Shown here in pieces: positions 35,892-45,942 of a stretch of DNA of 64,000 nucleotides. The translations under genes were made by a program, and so were the position numbers. Every line of letters begins with the position of its first letter. Position 1 is the stretch's first letter. This DNA comes from Trichobilharzia regenti (taxonomy: Eukaryota > Platyhelminthes > Trematoda > Strigeidida > Schistosomatidae): the NCBI GenBank assembly GCA_944472135.2, contig OX235270.1, positions 135,423,632 through 135,487,631 on the forward strand. The letters run 5' to 3'. The notes under the pieces are model-generated. The model had not been told where the DNA came from and did no database searches. It saw only the letters and a program-made list of their open reading frames with translations.

Positions 35892-38375
35892 ATGATTTCG
35901 TCGATAAAGAAAATTTTCTTCGCTGAATCTGTCTTTTATTCTCTTCATGACTCAATGGGTATTTTCCGTGATTTAAAGCAGAGCAAGAACCCTTTGACAG
36001 TGAAGGAACTTGATACGTTTCTTAAGTTTTCTGTCAAACTTGCCATAGCGAATACGAGAATCAGTTTTCTGAAGAGCTGTATTGATAAGAAAGAATATCC
36101 CAAGCACTTCTGGAAATGTCTACGTCGCAATCATATTCACCCAAACCATCGCTCTTTGAAACGTCATACACTGAACGTCATCGACGAAATAAAATCTCGC
36201 CTACCGGAGATAGAAAGAAACATTTCACTAAGAACACATGCTCTATGTGAGCTGACAGAAGACGAGCAGAGAAGTTTCATGGACTACATCGAGTCAGTTT
36301 CAAGAAGACGCTGTGAAGATGTAAACCTGAAACTCGCGAATAGCCCTAAAGCCGCTGACACTTACTCTCGTTTTCTTGCCAAACCAGAAAAATACGTCTT
36401 CAACTACTCTAGTATGTCATTGACTCCTGTCCAATTGCAAGCCTTGTCGTTGGGTCCAAAATTCTGCGATATTTCGACAAACTCGAGTGACTTGGATATC
36501 AAAGTCCAGTTTGAAGCACTGATCCAACAGACAAATGACCTTTCTGCAGCGTCCAACAAATCATATGAACAATTCAAGTCTACAGTATTAAATAGCTGCC
36601 ATCAGTACATCAACACGAAACCAAAAGTCAGAAGATTGATTTCAGCCGAGCACAGAAAGCAATTGCGTGAGATTCTAAAGAACAAAGACTTGGTTGTGAC
36701 ACGCCCCGACAAAGGTTCTGGCATTGTCCTGATGGATCGCCAAGACTACATCGATAAAATGTTATCAGTCTTGTCAGATGAAAACAAATTTTCAAAAGAA
36801 AGTAGCCAGAAAGACCAAACGGAACAAATTGAATGCAAGATAACACAAATGCTGAAGAATATGAAGAACGAATCGATTATTAGCTCTGAATTATTCGAGC
36901 AAATACGACCCTCCGGTTCCGTGATTCCCCGTTTATATGGTCTGCCGAAAGTGCACAAAGAGAACCTACCACTACGCCCAATCTTGGACATGAAAAATTC
37001 CCCATATCATGCTACTGCCAAATGGCTCACAGAAATCCTCCTACCTATCAGAAATAACCTCTGCAAGCATAGTGTTTCTGATTCGTTTGAACTCGTCGAC
37101 TCAATAAATGATGCTAATGTATCCGGGAAGAAAATGATATCTATGGATGTTACTTCGCTTTTCACCAACGTTCCCCTCACTGAAACTATCTGCTTTATAT
37201 GCAAATTCATTGAGGATAATAATGTGGACGTATGTGTTCCGATCCACTACTTAAAGGAACTACTTTTGAGGTGCACTCTAAATGTCCAATTCAAGTTCAA
37301 CAACACGATTTATAGACAAAGAGATGGGGTAGCAATGGGGTCACCATTGGGTCCTTTACTTGCAGACTGCTTCTTGGCCAGTTTGGAGAATAGTATTTTA
37401 CGGCCTACTATCGACAGTTTCCATCTGTACCTAAGATACATGGATGATACTTTCATCATATGTGACGACAATACTGACATCGAATTGGTAACTAAGGAGT
37501 TCAACAGCTGCCATCATGCCATCAAATTCACGTCGGAATCAGAGATTAACTCGGAATTCCACTTTTTGGGTGTTTTTCTAAAGAGGAGATCTGATGGCTC
37601 TCTTCAAAGATCGATCTACAGGAAACCAACATGGAATGGTTAGTACACAAATTTCCATAGCTGGGTCCCTTTAAGAAGAAAGAGAAATTTGATCCATTCC
37701 TTATCCTCAAGAATAAGGAGGATTTGTTCAAGTGATACAATCGATGGGGAATTGGAGCGACTTAGACAAGTTCTCATAGAGAATGGATATCCTCCAAGAT
37801 TTATCGAGAAAAACATGAAGTTAAGAGAAAAGCCTGAAAGAATTCAGACTGTGACGAAGAAACTGCTCTTTATGAGTGTTGAATTTAAAGGTGATACTGC
37901 AGCCGAGATCTTGAAGAATCGCTTACGCAGATCACTGAGGAAAGCCTTTTTTATGGCTGAACTACGTATCAATTTCTACAGCCGACAAATGATCAACGGA
38001 TGTGTCAAGGATAAACTGCCGCTTTGGGCCACCTCAATGTGTGTTTATAAATTCACATGCTCGTGTGGAGCAAGTTATATTGGCCGCACAAAGCGCACGC
38101 TTTCCAAACGCATCTCTGAACATTATCCTGCATGGTTAGCAAAGGGACAATACAAGACAATTACTAGCTCAATTCTCGAGCATTTGGTGAACTCAGGCCA
38201 CATAGCTCCACCAGAGTCGTCTTTCAACATCATCTACAAAGTGAAGCCAAATTGTAGAAAGGGCGTCAGGTTCCGGCTTTTGTGTATGGCGGAGGCGCTG
38301 GCAATACATCAATACAACCCTGATCTCTGTATACAGAAAAGGTTTGTCCAGTCTCTTATTCTACCTTGGTCTTAA
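35892..38375 (+). pseudogene. PLE RT/GIY-YIG ORF, tandem copy 1, one in-frame stop
   Basis: Open from 35892 but stopped at 37641 (TAG in place of CAG, after PTWNG); the rest is open to 38375. N-terminal domain, RT core with YMDD and the C-terminal CSCGASYIGRT motif are all readable. The stop falls between RT and endonuclease, so an RT-only product is possible. Its differences from copies 2 and 3 (for example Leu for Phe before VDSIND) match the inverted copy. Confidence 0.93.
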
Positions 38376-38731
38376 CCTCTTCACTTATCGTTCCCTGTAA
38401 AATATTTTTGATTTTGTTCTTAATCTTTAATTTTACTTTTAGTTTGCTTTTGCTTTAATAATTAATTCACTATTATCAATTTCATATATTTTCACACCTT
38501 CTTCACACTTGTTAAATTGACACTCTAATAACTTTATTCTCACTCAAGAGCAATTTTAACCTTTTCTAACTTCTATCTTTGTTCCGTCGAGTACCATGTA
38601 ATTTACAACTTTTAATTTTCACCTCTAAAGCCACTTATGATTAATTACATCAATTATGTCACCCCCTATTACTCATTAATAGACCACTATGCATTTTTCT
38701 AAGTATAAATACGACTGTACAGCCTCTGAAG
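38376..38731 (+). repeat. PLE inter-ORF terminal repeat, 356 bp (one of several)
   Basis: Non-coding, T-rich unit between consecutive PLE ORFs, repeated at 35536-35891, 41216-41571 and 44055-44410, and inverted at 34675-35030 and about 31620-32191 (with a SINE). It ends in CAGCCTCTGAAGATGATTTC, where the last bases include the next ATG. It fits the pseudo-LTR of Penelope-like elements. Confidence 0.88.
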
Positions 38732-41215
38732 ATGATTTCGTCGATAAAGAAAATTTTCTTCGCTGAATCTGTCTTTTATTTTCTTCATGACTCAATGGGT
38801 ATTTTCCGTGATTTGAAGCAGAGCAAGAACCCTTTGACAGTGAAGGAACTTGATACGTTTCTTAAGTTTTCTGTCAAACTTGCCATAGCGAATACGAGAA
38901 TCAGTTTTCTGAAGAGCTGTATTGATAAGAAAGAATATCCCAAGCACTTCTGGAAATGTCTTCGTCGCAATCATATTCACCCAAACCATCACTCTTTGAA
39001 ACGTCATACACTGAACGTCATCGACGAAATAAAATCTCGACTACCGGAGATAGAAAGAAATATTTCACTAAGAACACATGCTCTATATGAGCTGACAGAA
39101 GACGAGCAGAGAAGTTTCATGGACTACATCGAGTCAGTTTCAAGAAGACGCTGTGAAGATGTAAACCTGAAACTCGCGAATAGCCTCAAAGCCGCTGACA
39201 CTTACTCACGTTTTCCTGCCAAACCAGAAAAATACGTCTTCAACTACTCTAGTATATCATTGACTCCTGTCCAATTGCAAGCCTTGTCGTTGGGTCCAAA
39301 ATTCTGCGATATTTCGACAAACTCGAGTGACTTGGATATCAAAGTCCAGTTTGAAGCACTGATCCAACAGACAAATGACCTTTCTGCAGCGTCCAACAAA
39401 TCATATGAACAATTCAAGTCTACAGTATTAAATAGCTGCCATCAGTACATCAACACGAAACCAAAAGTCAGAAGATTGATTTCAGCCGAGCACAGAAAGC
39501 AATTGCGTGAGATTCTAAAGAACAAAGACTTGGTTGTGACACGCCCCGACAAAGGTTCTGGCATTGTCCTGATGGATCGCCAAGACTACATCGATAAAAT
39601 GTTATCAGTCTTGTCAGATGAAAACAAATTTTCAAAAGAAAGTAGCCAGAAAGACCAAACGGAACAAATTGAATGCAAGATAACACAAATGCTGAAGAAT
39701 ATGAAGAACGAATCGATTATTAGCTCTGAATTATTCGAGCAAATACGACCCTCCGGTTCCGTGATTCCCCGTTTATATGGTCTGCCGAAAGTGCACAAAG
39801 AGAACCTGCCACTACGCCCAATCTTGGACATGAAAAATTCCCCATATCATGCTACTGCCAAATGGCTCACAGAAATCCTCCTACCTATCAGAAATAACCT
39901 CTGCAAGCATAGTGTTTCTGATTCGTTTGAATTCGTCGACTCAATAAATGATGCTAATGTATCCGGGAAGAAAATGATATCTATGGATGTTACTTCGCTT
40001 TTCACCAACGTTCCCCTCACTGAAACTATCTGCTTTATATGCAAATTCATTGAGGATAATAATGTGGACGTATGTGTTCCGATCCACTACTTAAAGGAAC
40101 TACTTTTGAGGTGCACTCTAAATGTCCAATTCAAGTTCAACAACACGATTTATAGACAAAGAGATGGGGTAGCAATGGGGTCACCATTGGGTCCTTTACT
40201 TGCAGACTGCTTCTTGGCCAGTTTGGAGAATAGTATTTTACGGCCTACTATCGACAGTTTCCATCTGTACCTAAGATACATGGATGATACTTTCATCATA
40301 TGTGACGACAATACTGACATCGAATTGGTAACTAAGGAGTTCAACAGCTGCCATCATGCCATCAAATTCACGTCGGAATCAGAGATTAACTCGGAATTCC
40401 ACTTTTTGGATGTTTTTCTAAAGAGGAGATCTGATGGCTCTCTTCAAAGATCGATCTACAGGAAACCAACATGGAATGGTCAGTACACAAATTTCCATAG
40501 CTGGGTCCCTTTAAGAAGAAAGAGAAATTTGATCCATTCCTTATCCTCAAGAATAAGGAGGATATGTTCAAGTGATACAATCGATGGGGAATTGGAGCGA
40601 CTCAGACAAGTTCTCATAGAGAATGGATATCCTCCAAGATTTATCGAGAAAAACATGAAGTTAAGAGAAAAGCCTGAAAGAATTCAGACTGTGCCGAAGA
40701 AACTGCTCTTTATGAGTGTTGAATTTAAAGGTGATACTGCAGCTGAGATCTTGAAGAATCGCTTACGCAGATCACTGAGGAAAGCCTTCTTTATGGCTGA
40801 GCTACGTATCAATTTCTACAGCCGACAAATGATCAACGGATGTGTGAAGGATAAACTGCCGCTTTGGGCCACCTCAATGTGTGTTTATAAATTCACATGC
40901 TCGTGTGGAGCAAGTTATATTGGCCGCACAAAGCGCACGCTTTCCAAACGCATCTCTGAACATTATCCGGCATGGTTAGCAAAGGGACAATGCAAGACAA
41001 TTACTAGCTCAATTCTCGAGCATTTGGTGAACTCAGGCCACGTAGCTCCACCAGAGTCGTCTTTCAACATCATCTACAAAGTGAAGCCAAATTGTACAAA
41101 GGGCGTCAGGTTCCGGCTTTTGTGTATGGCGGAGGCGCTGGCAATACATCAATACAACCCTGATCTCTGTATACAGAAAAAGTTTGTCCAGTCTCTTATT
41201 CTACCTTGGTCTTAA
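38732..41215 (+). CDS. Intact Penelope-like reverse transcriptase with GIY-YIG endonuclease, 827 aa
   Basis: The only unbroken copy in the array. Residues 1-250 form a helical N-terminal domain. The RT follows: RPDKGSGIVLMD near 270, GLPKVHK near 350, RPILDMK, SMDVTSLFTNVPL near 420, VAMGSPLGPLLADCFLASLE near 485 and the catalytic YMDD at 516-519. Then comes FLDVFLKRRSDGS and a connector. The C-terminal GIY-YIG endonuclease has FTCSCGASYIGRTKRTLSKR near 720-740 and a conserved SSILEHLVNSGH. PLE enzymes are related to telomerase RT and use the nuclease for target cutting. Length and domain order fit the family. All catalytic residues are present, so this copy may still support transposition of its neighbours. 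Confidence 0.95.
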   Translation: MISSIKKIFFAESVFYFLHDSMGIFRDLKQSKNPLTVKELDTFLKFSVKLAIANTRISFLKSCIDKKEYPKHFWKCLRRNHIHPNHHSLKRHTLNVIDEIKSRLPEIERNISLRTHALYELTEDEQRSFMDYIESVSRRRCEDVNLKLANSLKAADTYSRFPAKPEKYVFNYSSISLTPVQLQALSLGPKFCDISTNSSDLDIKVQFEALIQQTNDLSAASNKSYEQFKSTVLNSCHQYINTKPKVRRLISAEHRKQLREILKNKDLVVTRPDKGSGIVLMDRQDYIDKMLSVLSDENKFSKESSQKDQTEQIECKITQMLKNMKNESIISSELFEQIRPSGSVIPRLYGLPKVHKENLPLRPILDMKNSPYHATAKWLTEILLPIRNNLCKHSVSDSFEFVDSINDANVSGKKMISMDVTSLFTNVPLTETICFICKFIEDNNVDVCVPIHYLKELLLRCTLNVQFKFNNTIYRQRDGVAMGSPLGPLLADCFLASLENSILRPTIDSFHLYLRYMDDTFIICDDNTDIELVTKEFNSCHHAIKFTSESEINSEFHFLDVFLKRRSDGSLQRSIYRKPTWNGQYTNFHSWVPLRRKRNLIHSLSSRIRRICSSDTIDGELERLRQVLIENGYPPRFIEKNMKLREKPERIQTVPKKLLFMSVEFKGDTAAEILKNRLRRSLRKAFFMAELRINFYSRQMINGCVKDKLPLWATSMCVYKFTCSCGASYIGRTKRTLSKRISEHYPAWLAKGQCKTITSSILEHLVNSGHVAPPESSFNIIYKVKPNCTKGVRFRLLCMAEALAIHQYNPDLCIQKKFVQSLILPWS

Positions 41216-41571
41216 CCTCTTCACTTATCGTTCCCTGTAAAATATTTTTGATTTTGTTCTTAATCTTTAATTTTACTTTTAGTTTGCTTTTGCTTTAATA
41301 ATTAATTCACTATTATCAATTTCATATATTTTCACACCTTCTTCACACTTGTTAAATTGACACTCTAATAACTTTATTCTCACTCAAGAGCAATTTTAAC
41401 CTTTTCTAACTTCTATCTTTGTTCCGTCGAGTACCATGTAATTTACAACTTTTAATTTTCACCTCTAAAGCCACTTATGATTAATTACATCAATTATGTC
41501 ACCCCCTATTACTCATTAATAGACCACTATACATTTTTCTAAGTATAAATACGACTGTACAGCCTCTGAAG

Positions 41572-44054
41572 ATGATTTCGTCGATAAAGAAAATTTTCTT
41601 CGCTGAATCTGTCTTTTATTTTCTTCATGACTCAATGGGTATTTTCCGTGATTTGAAGCAGAGCAAGAACCCTGTGACAGTGAAGGAACTTGATACGTTT
41701 CTTAAGTTTTCTGTCAAACTTGCCATAGCGAATACGAGAATCAGTTTTCTGAAGAGCTGTATTGATAAGAAAGAATATCCCAAGCACTTCTGGAAATGTC
41801 TTCGTCGCAATCATATTCACCCAAACCATCGCTCTTTGAAACGTCATACACTGAACGTCATCGACGAAATAAAATCTCGCCTACCGGAGATAGAAAGAAA
41901 CATTTCACTAAGAACACATGCTCTATATGAGCTGACAGAAGACGAGCAGAGAAGTTTCATGGACTACATCGAGTCAGTTTCAAGAAGACGCTGTGAAGAT
42001 GTAAACCTGAAACTCGCGAATAGCCTCAAAGCCGCTGACACTTACTCTAGTTTTCCTGCCAAACCAGAAAAATACGTCTTCAACTACTCTAGTATATCAT
42101 TGACTCCTGTCCAATTGCAAGCCTTGTCGTTGGGTCCAAAATTCTGCGATATTTCGACAAACTCGAGTGACTTGGATATCAAAGTCCAGTTTGAAGCACT
42201 GATCCAACAGACAAATGACCTTTCTGCAGCGTCCAACAAATCATATGAACAATTCAAGTCTACAGTATTAAATAGCTGCCATCAGTACATCAACACGAAA
42301 CCAAAAGCAGAAGATTGATTTCAGCCGAGCACAGAAAGCAATTGCGTGAGATTCTAAAGAACAAAGACTTGGTTGTGACACGCCCCGACAAAGGTTCTGG
42401 CATTGTCCTGATGGATCGCCAAGACTACATCGATAAAATGTTATCAGTCTTGTCAGATGAAAACAAATTTTCAAAAGAAAGTAGCCAGAAAGACCAAACG
42501 GAACAAATTGAATGCAAGATAACACAAATGCTGAAGAATATGAAGAACGAATCGATTATTAGCTCTGAATTATTCGAGCAAATACGACCCTCCGGTTCCG
42601 TGATTCCCCGTTTATATGGTCTGCCGAAAGTGCACAAAGAGAACCTACCACTACGTCCAATCTTGGACATGAAAAATTCCCCATATCATGCTACTGCCAA
42701 ATGGCTCACAGAAATCCTCCTACCTATCAGAAATAACCTCTGCAAGCATAGTGTTTCTGATTCGTTTGAATTCGTCGACTCAATAAATGATGCTAATGTA
42801 TCCGGGAAGAAAATGATATCTATGGATGTTACTTCGCTTTTCACCAACGTTCCCCTCACTGAAACTATCTGCTTTATATGCAAATTCATTGAGGATAATA
42901 ATGTGGACGTATGTGTTCCGATCCACTACTTAAAGGAACTACTTTTGAGGTGCACTCTAAATGTCCAATTCAAATTCAACAACACGATTTATAGACAAAG
43001 AGATGGGGTAGCAATGGGGTCACCATTGGGTCCTTTACTTGCAGATTGCTTCTTGGCCAGTTTGGAGAATAGTATTTTACGGCCTACTATCGACAGTTTC
43101 CATCTGTACCTAAGATACATGGATGATACCTTCATCATATGTGACGACAATACTGACGTCGAATTGATAACTAATGAGTTCAACAGCTGCCATCATGCCA
43201 TCAAATTCACGTCGGAATCAGAGATTAACTCGGAATTCCACTTTTTGGATGTTTTTCTAAAGAGGAGATCTGATGGCTCTCTTCAAAGATCGATCTACAG
43301 GAAACCAACATGGAATGGTCAGTACACAAATTTCCATAGCTGGGTCCCTTTAAGAAGAAAGAGAAATTTGATCCATTCCTTATCCTCAAGAATAAGGAGG
43401 ATTTGTTCAAGTGATACAATCGATGGGGAATTGGAGCGACTCAGACAAGTTCTCATAGAGAATGGATATCCTCCAAGATTTATCGAGAAAAACATGAAGC
43501 TAAGAGAAAAGCCTGAAAGAATTCAGACTGTGCCGAAGAAACTGCTCTTTATGAGTGTTGAATTTAAAGGTGATACTGCAGCTGAGATCTTGAAGAATCG
43601 CTTACGCAGATCACTGAGGAAAGCCTTTTTTATGGCTGAGCTACGTATCAATTTCTACAGCCGACGAATGATCAACGGATGTGTAAAGGATAAACTGCCG
43701 CTTTGGGCCACCTCAATGTGTGTTTATAAATTCACATGCTCGTGTGGAGCAAGTTATATTGGCCGCACAAAGCGCACGCTTTCCAAACGCATCTCTGAAC
43801 ATTATCCGGCATGGTTAGCAAAGGGACAATACAAGACAATTACTAGCTCAATTCTCGAGCATTTGGTGAACTCAGGCCACGTAGCTCCACCAGAGTCGTC
43901 TTTCAACATCATCTACAAAGTGAAGCCAAATTGTACAAAAGGCGTCAGGTTCCGGCTTTTGTGTATGGCGGAGGCGCTGGCAATACATCAATACAACCCT
44001 GATCTCTGTATACAGAAAAAGTTTGTCCAGTCTCTTATTCTACCTTGGTCTTAA
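41572..44054 (+). pseudogene. PLE RT/GIY-YIG ORF, tandem copy 3, one frameshift
   Basis: Read in two frames: 41572-42318 and 42315-44054. The single missing T near 42307 is at exactly the same base as in the inverted copy at 33931. The second frame holds an intact RT (YMDD) and endonuclease. Other substitutions (for example DVFLKRR, SGHVAPP) match tandem copy 2. Confidence 0.93.
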
Positions 44055-44410
44055 CCTCTTCACTTATCGTTCCCTGTAAAATATTTTTGATTTTGTTCTT
44101 AATCTTTAATTTTACTTTTAGTTTGCTTTTGCTTTAATAATTAATTCACTATTATCAATTTCATATATTTTCACACCTTCTTCACACTTGTTAAATTGAC
44201 ACTCTAATAACTTTATTCTCACTTAAGAGCAATTTTAACCTTTTCTAACTTCTATCTTTGTTCCGTCGAGTACCATGTAATTTACAACTTTTAATTTTCA
44301 CCTCTAAAGCCACTTATGATTAATTACATCAATTATGTCACCCCCTATTACTCAGTAATAGACCACTATGCATTTTTCTAAGTATAAATACGACTGTACA
44401 GCCTCTGAAG

Positions 44411-44456
44411 ATGATTTCGTCGATAAAGAAAATTTTCTTCGCTGAATCTGTGTTTT
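44411..44456 (+). pseudogene. PLE ORF start, truncated end of array
   Basis: The first 15 codons (MISSIKKIFFAESVF) of a fourth tandem unit, then a switch to unrelated sequence near 44457. Confidence 0.9.
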
Positions 44457-44875
44457 ACTCTTCAGGCACATTTCACGCAATTCTAATTCGAAATTTCACT
44501 CAATTAGTCGTCTATAATCTTGCATTGTTGCTTATGATGTTTGACATAACTGTCACTCTTTGTGAAAGCTGTTTGAAAGACGAACTACACCTTTAAACAA
44601 TTTTCAGGTCCTGAAGCATTCACGAATTAACACCACGAGGACGGCAATGAAAATGTTAGGTTCTATAACAGGATTTCGAAGAATTACAGAATGATTTATT
44701 TACTTATTATTTAAAACACGAGCTTGATACAATATGGGCACAATAATAAAATTACAATATGTAAAAATTTAGGTGGAGAGTAAATATGGGACGTCTTCCA
44801 GAATGCAAGCAAACATATTTGTCAAGATCATCACATCAAGGTTATTTTGAGAAACGTAAGAAAGAAGGAAGTTCT

Positions 44876-45470
44876 TCACTGGTTGTGATCTTCGACCATA
44901 TCTGATGGCGTTTCGAGTTTACGATTCGAACCGTCACTCGGACTTCGACCAGAAAGTCCTGATATACCAAATGATGCTAACTTAACACTATTATCATTGA
45001 ACCCACGATGCCACATCATAGGCTGACTACCTCGGATTTTCCCATCCAGTCTCAGGACAAGCAAAAACAGACGGGTAAGGAAGCCTCTGGGATGACATTC
45101 GCAGTTCATGGCCAAGCCACCTAAGCCGGTGTTTCCAGTGATGACACTCAACGAGTGGTTATTTACATTGTGTCCAAATACACGCCGTTGAACATCAAAA
45201 TTACTCACACAATGATGCCGTCGGACGCAAGCAATTCTATGGTGACAGCGATGATCGAATACATAGAATCGCTGCACATCCTCATCTCATAGAGGCCAGG
45301 TTTCACAGGCGTAGAGGATGACAGCACGCACCAAAGCATTGTACACCCGACCTTTGACAGCCAGGCTGATGGTTCCGGAGGTGACCGAAATTGGCGTATG
45401 TCACCTTAACTTTCACTATAGGGTTAGAGATCTCGAACGTCACACCTCTGCCAGCACTCACACGAGCTAG
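44876..45470 (-). mobile_element. Old RTE-like LINE remnant (C-terminal part)
   Basis: The minus strand encodes FDHRCHHRIACVRRHHCVSN, VQRRVFG, GLGGLAMN and MMWHRGFNDNSVKL. These follow the order of the LINE A C-terminal region ([29 protein letters not shown]) but are highly diverged, pointing to an older or different subfamily. Confidence 0.6.
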
Positions 45471-45843
45471 TCGACAACTTAACGAGGTTCGTCTGCACGG
45501 ATGAGTGCTGATCTATTTAAAAATGAGATAGATATTATTCTAAATTACGATTTCCAACCATAAGATCTATGATGACCTACTTTAATATTTCTTATACTGA
45601 ATACTCAAGTGGCTACTATATCAAATTTTCTTGTGAATAGCTCAGAAGAAATGTCTTTAGTTTCGCGTATCAGTAATATGTCTCACCCTAATCGCATCGA
45701 GATTTTTTTCGTTCGAATAATGTACTTCACAATAGCAGAATTCATTCAGCAGTCGGTAACAGTTTGTAATTTCCTCTTTTATTTTTTGTATGAACAGTTG
45801 AACACTTCAACGCTAATTTTCTAAGTCAAAGCTGTCATTAAAT

Positions 45844-45942
45844 TTACCAGATCTCTTGTGTCTCACTGATGCAGTACTTGTCGTTGTTGTCGCTTTCATC
45901 TTCCCGTGGTATTATTTCAGGGAAACGATAGATTTCAGAGCC
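45844..45942 (-). CDS. DBH-like terminal exon (32 codons + stop)
   Basis: On the minus strand the acceptor AACTTTTTAG is followed at 45942 by GSEIYRFPEIIPREDE and a polar tail ending SETQEIW, then TAA (45846-45844). Phase 0 matches the previous exon. The junction RIQ-GSEIYRFPEI fits the DBH pattern at this point. Short, so less certain than the other two exons. Confidence 0.72.
   Translation of the reverse strand, partial: GSEIYRFPEIIPREDESDNNDKYCISETQEIW

Larger units (their letters stand above)
31515..44456. mobile_element. Penelope-like element array: inverted copy plus head-to-tail copies
   Basis: From 35276 rightwards, PLE units follow head to tail with starts at 35892, 38732, 41572 and 44411 (spacings 2840, 2840, 2839). 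Left of the centre, the same sequence runs on the minus strand: full ORF at 34674-32192, terminal repeat, and a start truncated near 31515. Mirror coordinates sum to 70566 on both sides (for example 34674 with 35892, 35031 with 35535). The array is therefore a giant palindrome centred at 35283 with a 37-base spacer (35265-35301). Each unit is an ORF of about 2484 bases plus a 356-base repeat between ORFs. Confidence 0.95.

Noticed and set aside
31515..44456. CRISPR-like or satellite array
   Set aside because: The period is 2840 bases with coding units; it is a retroelement array.
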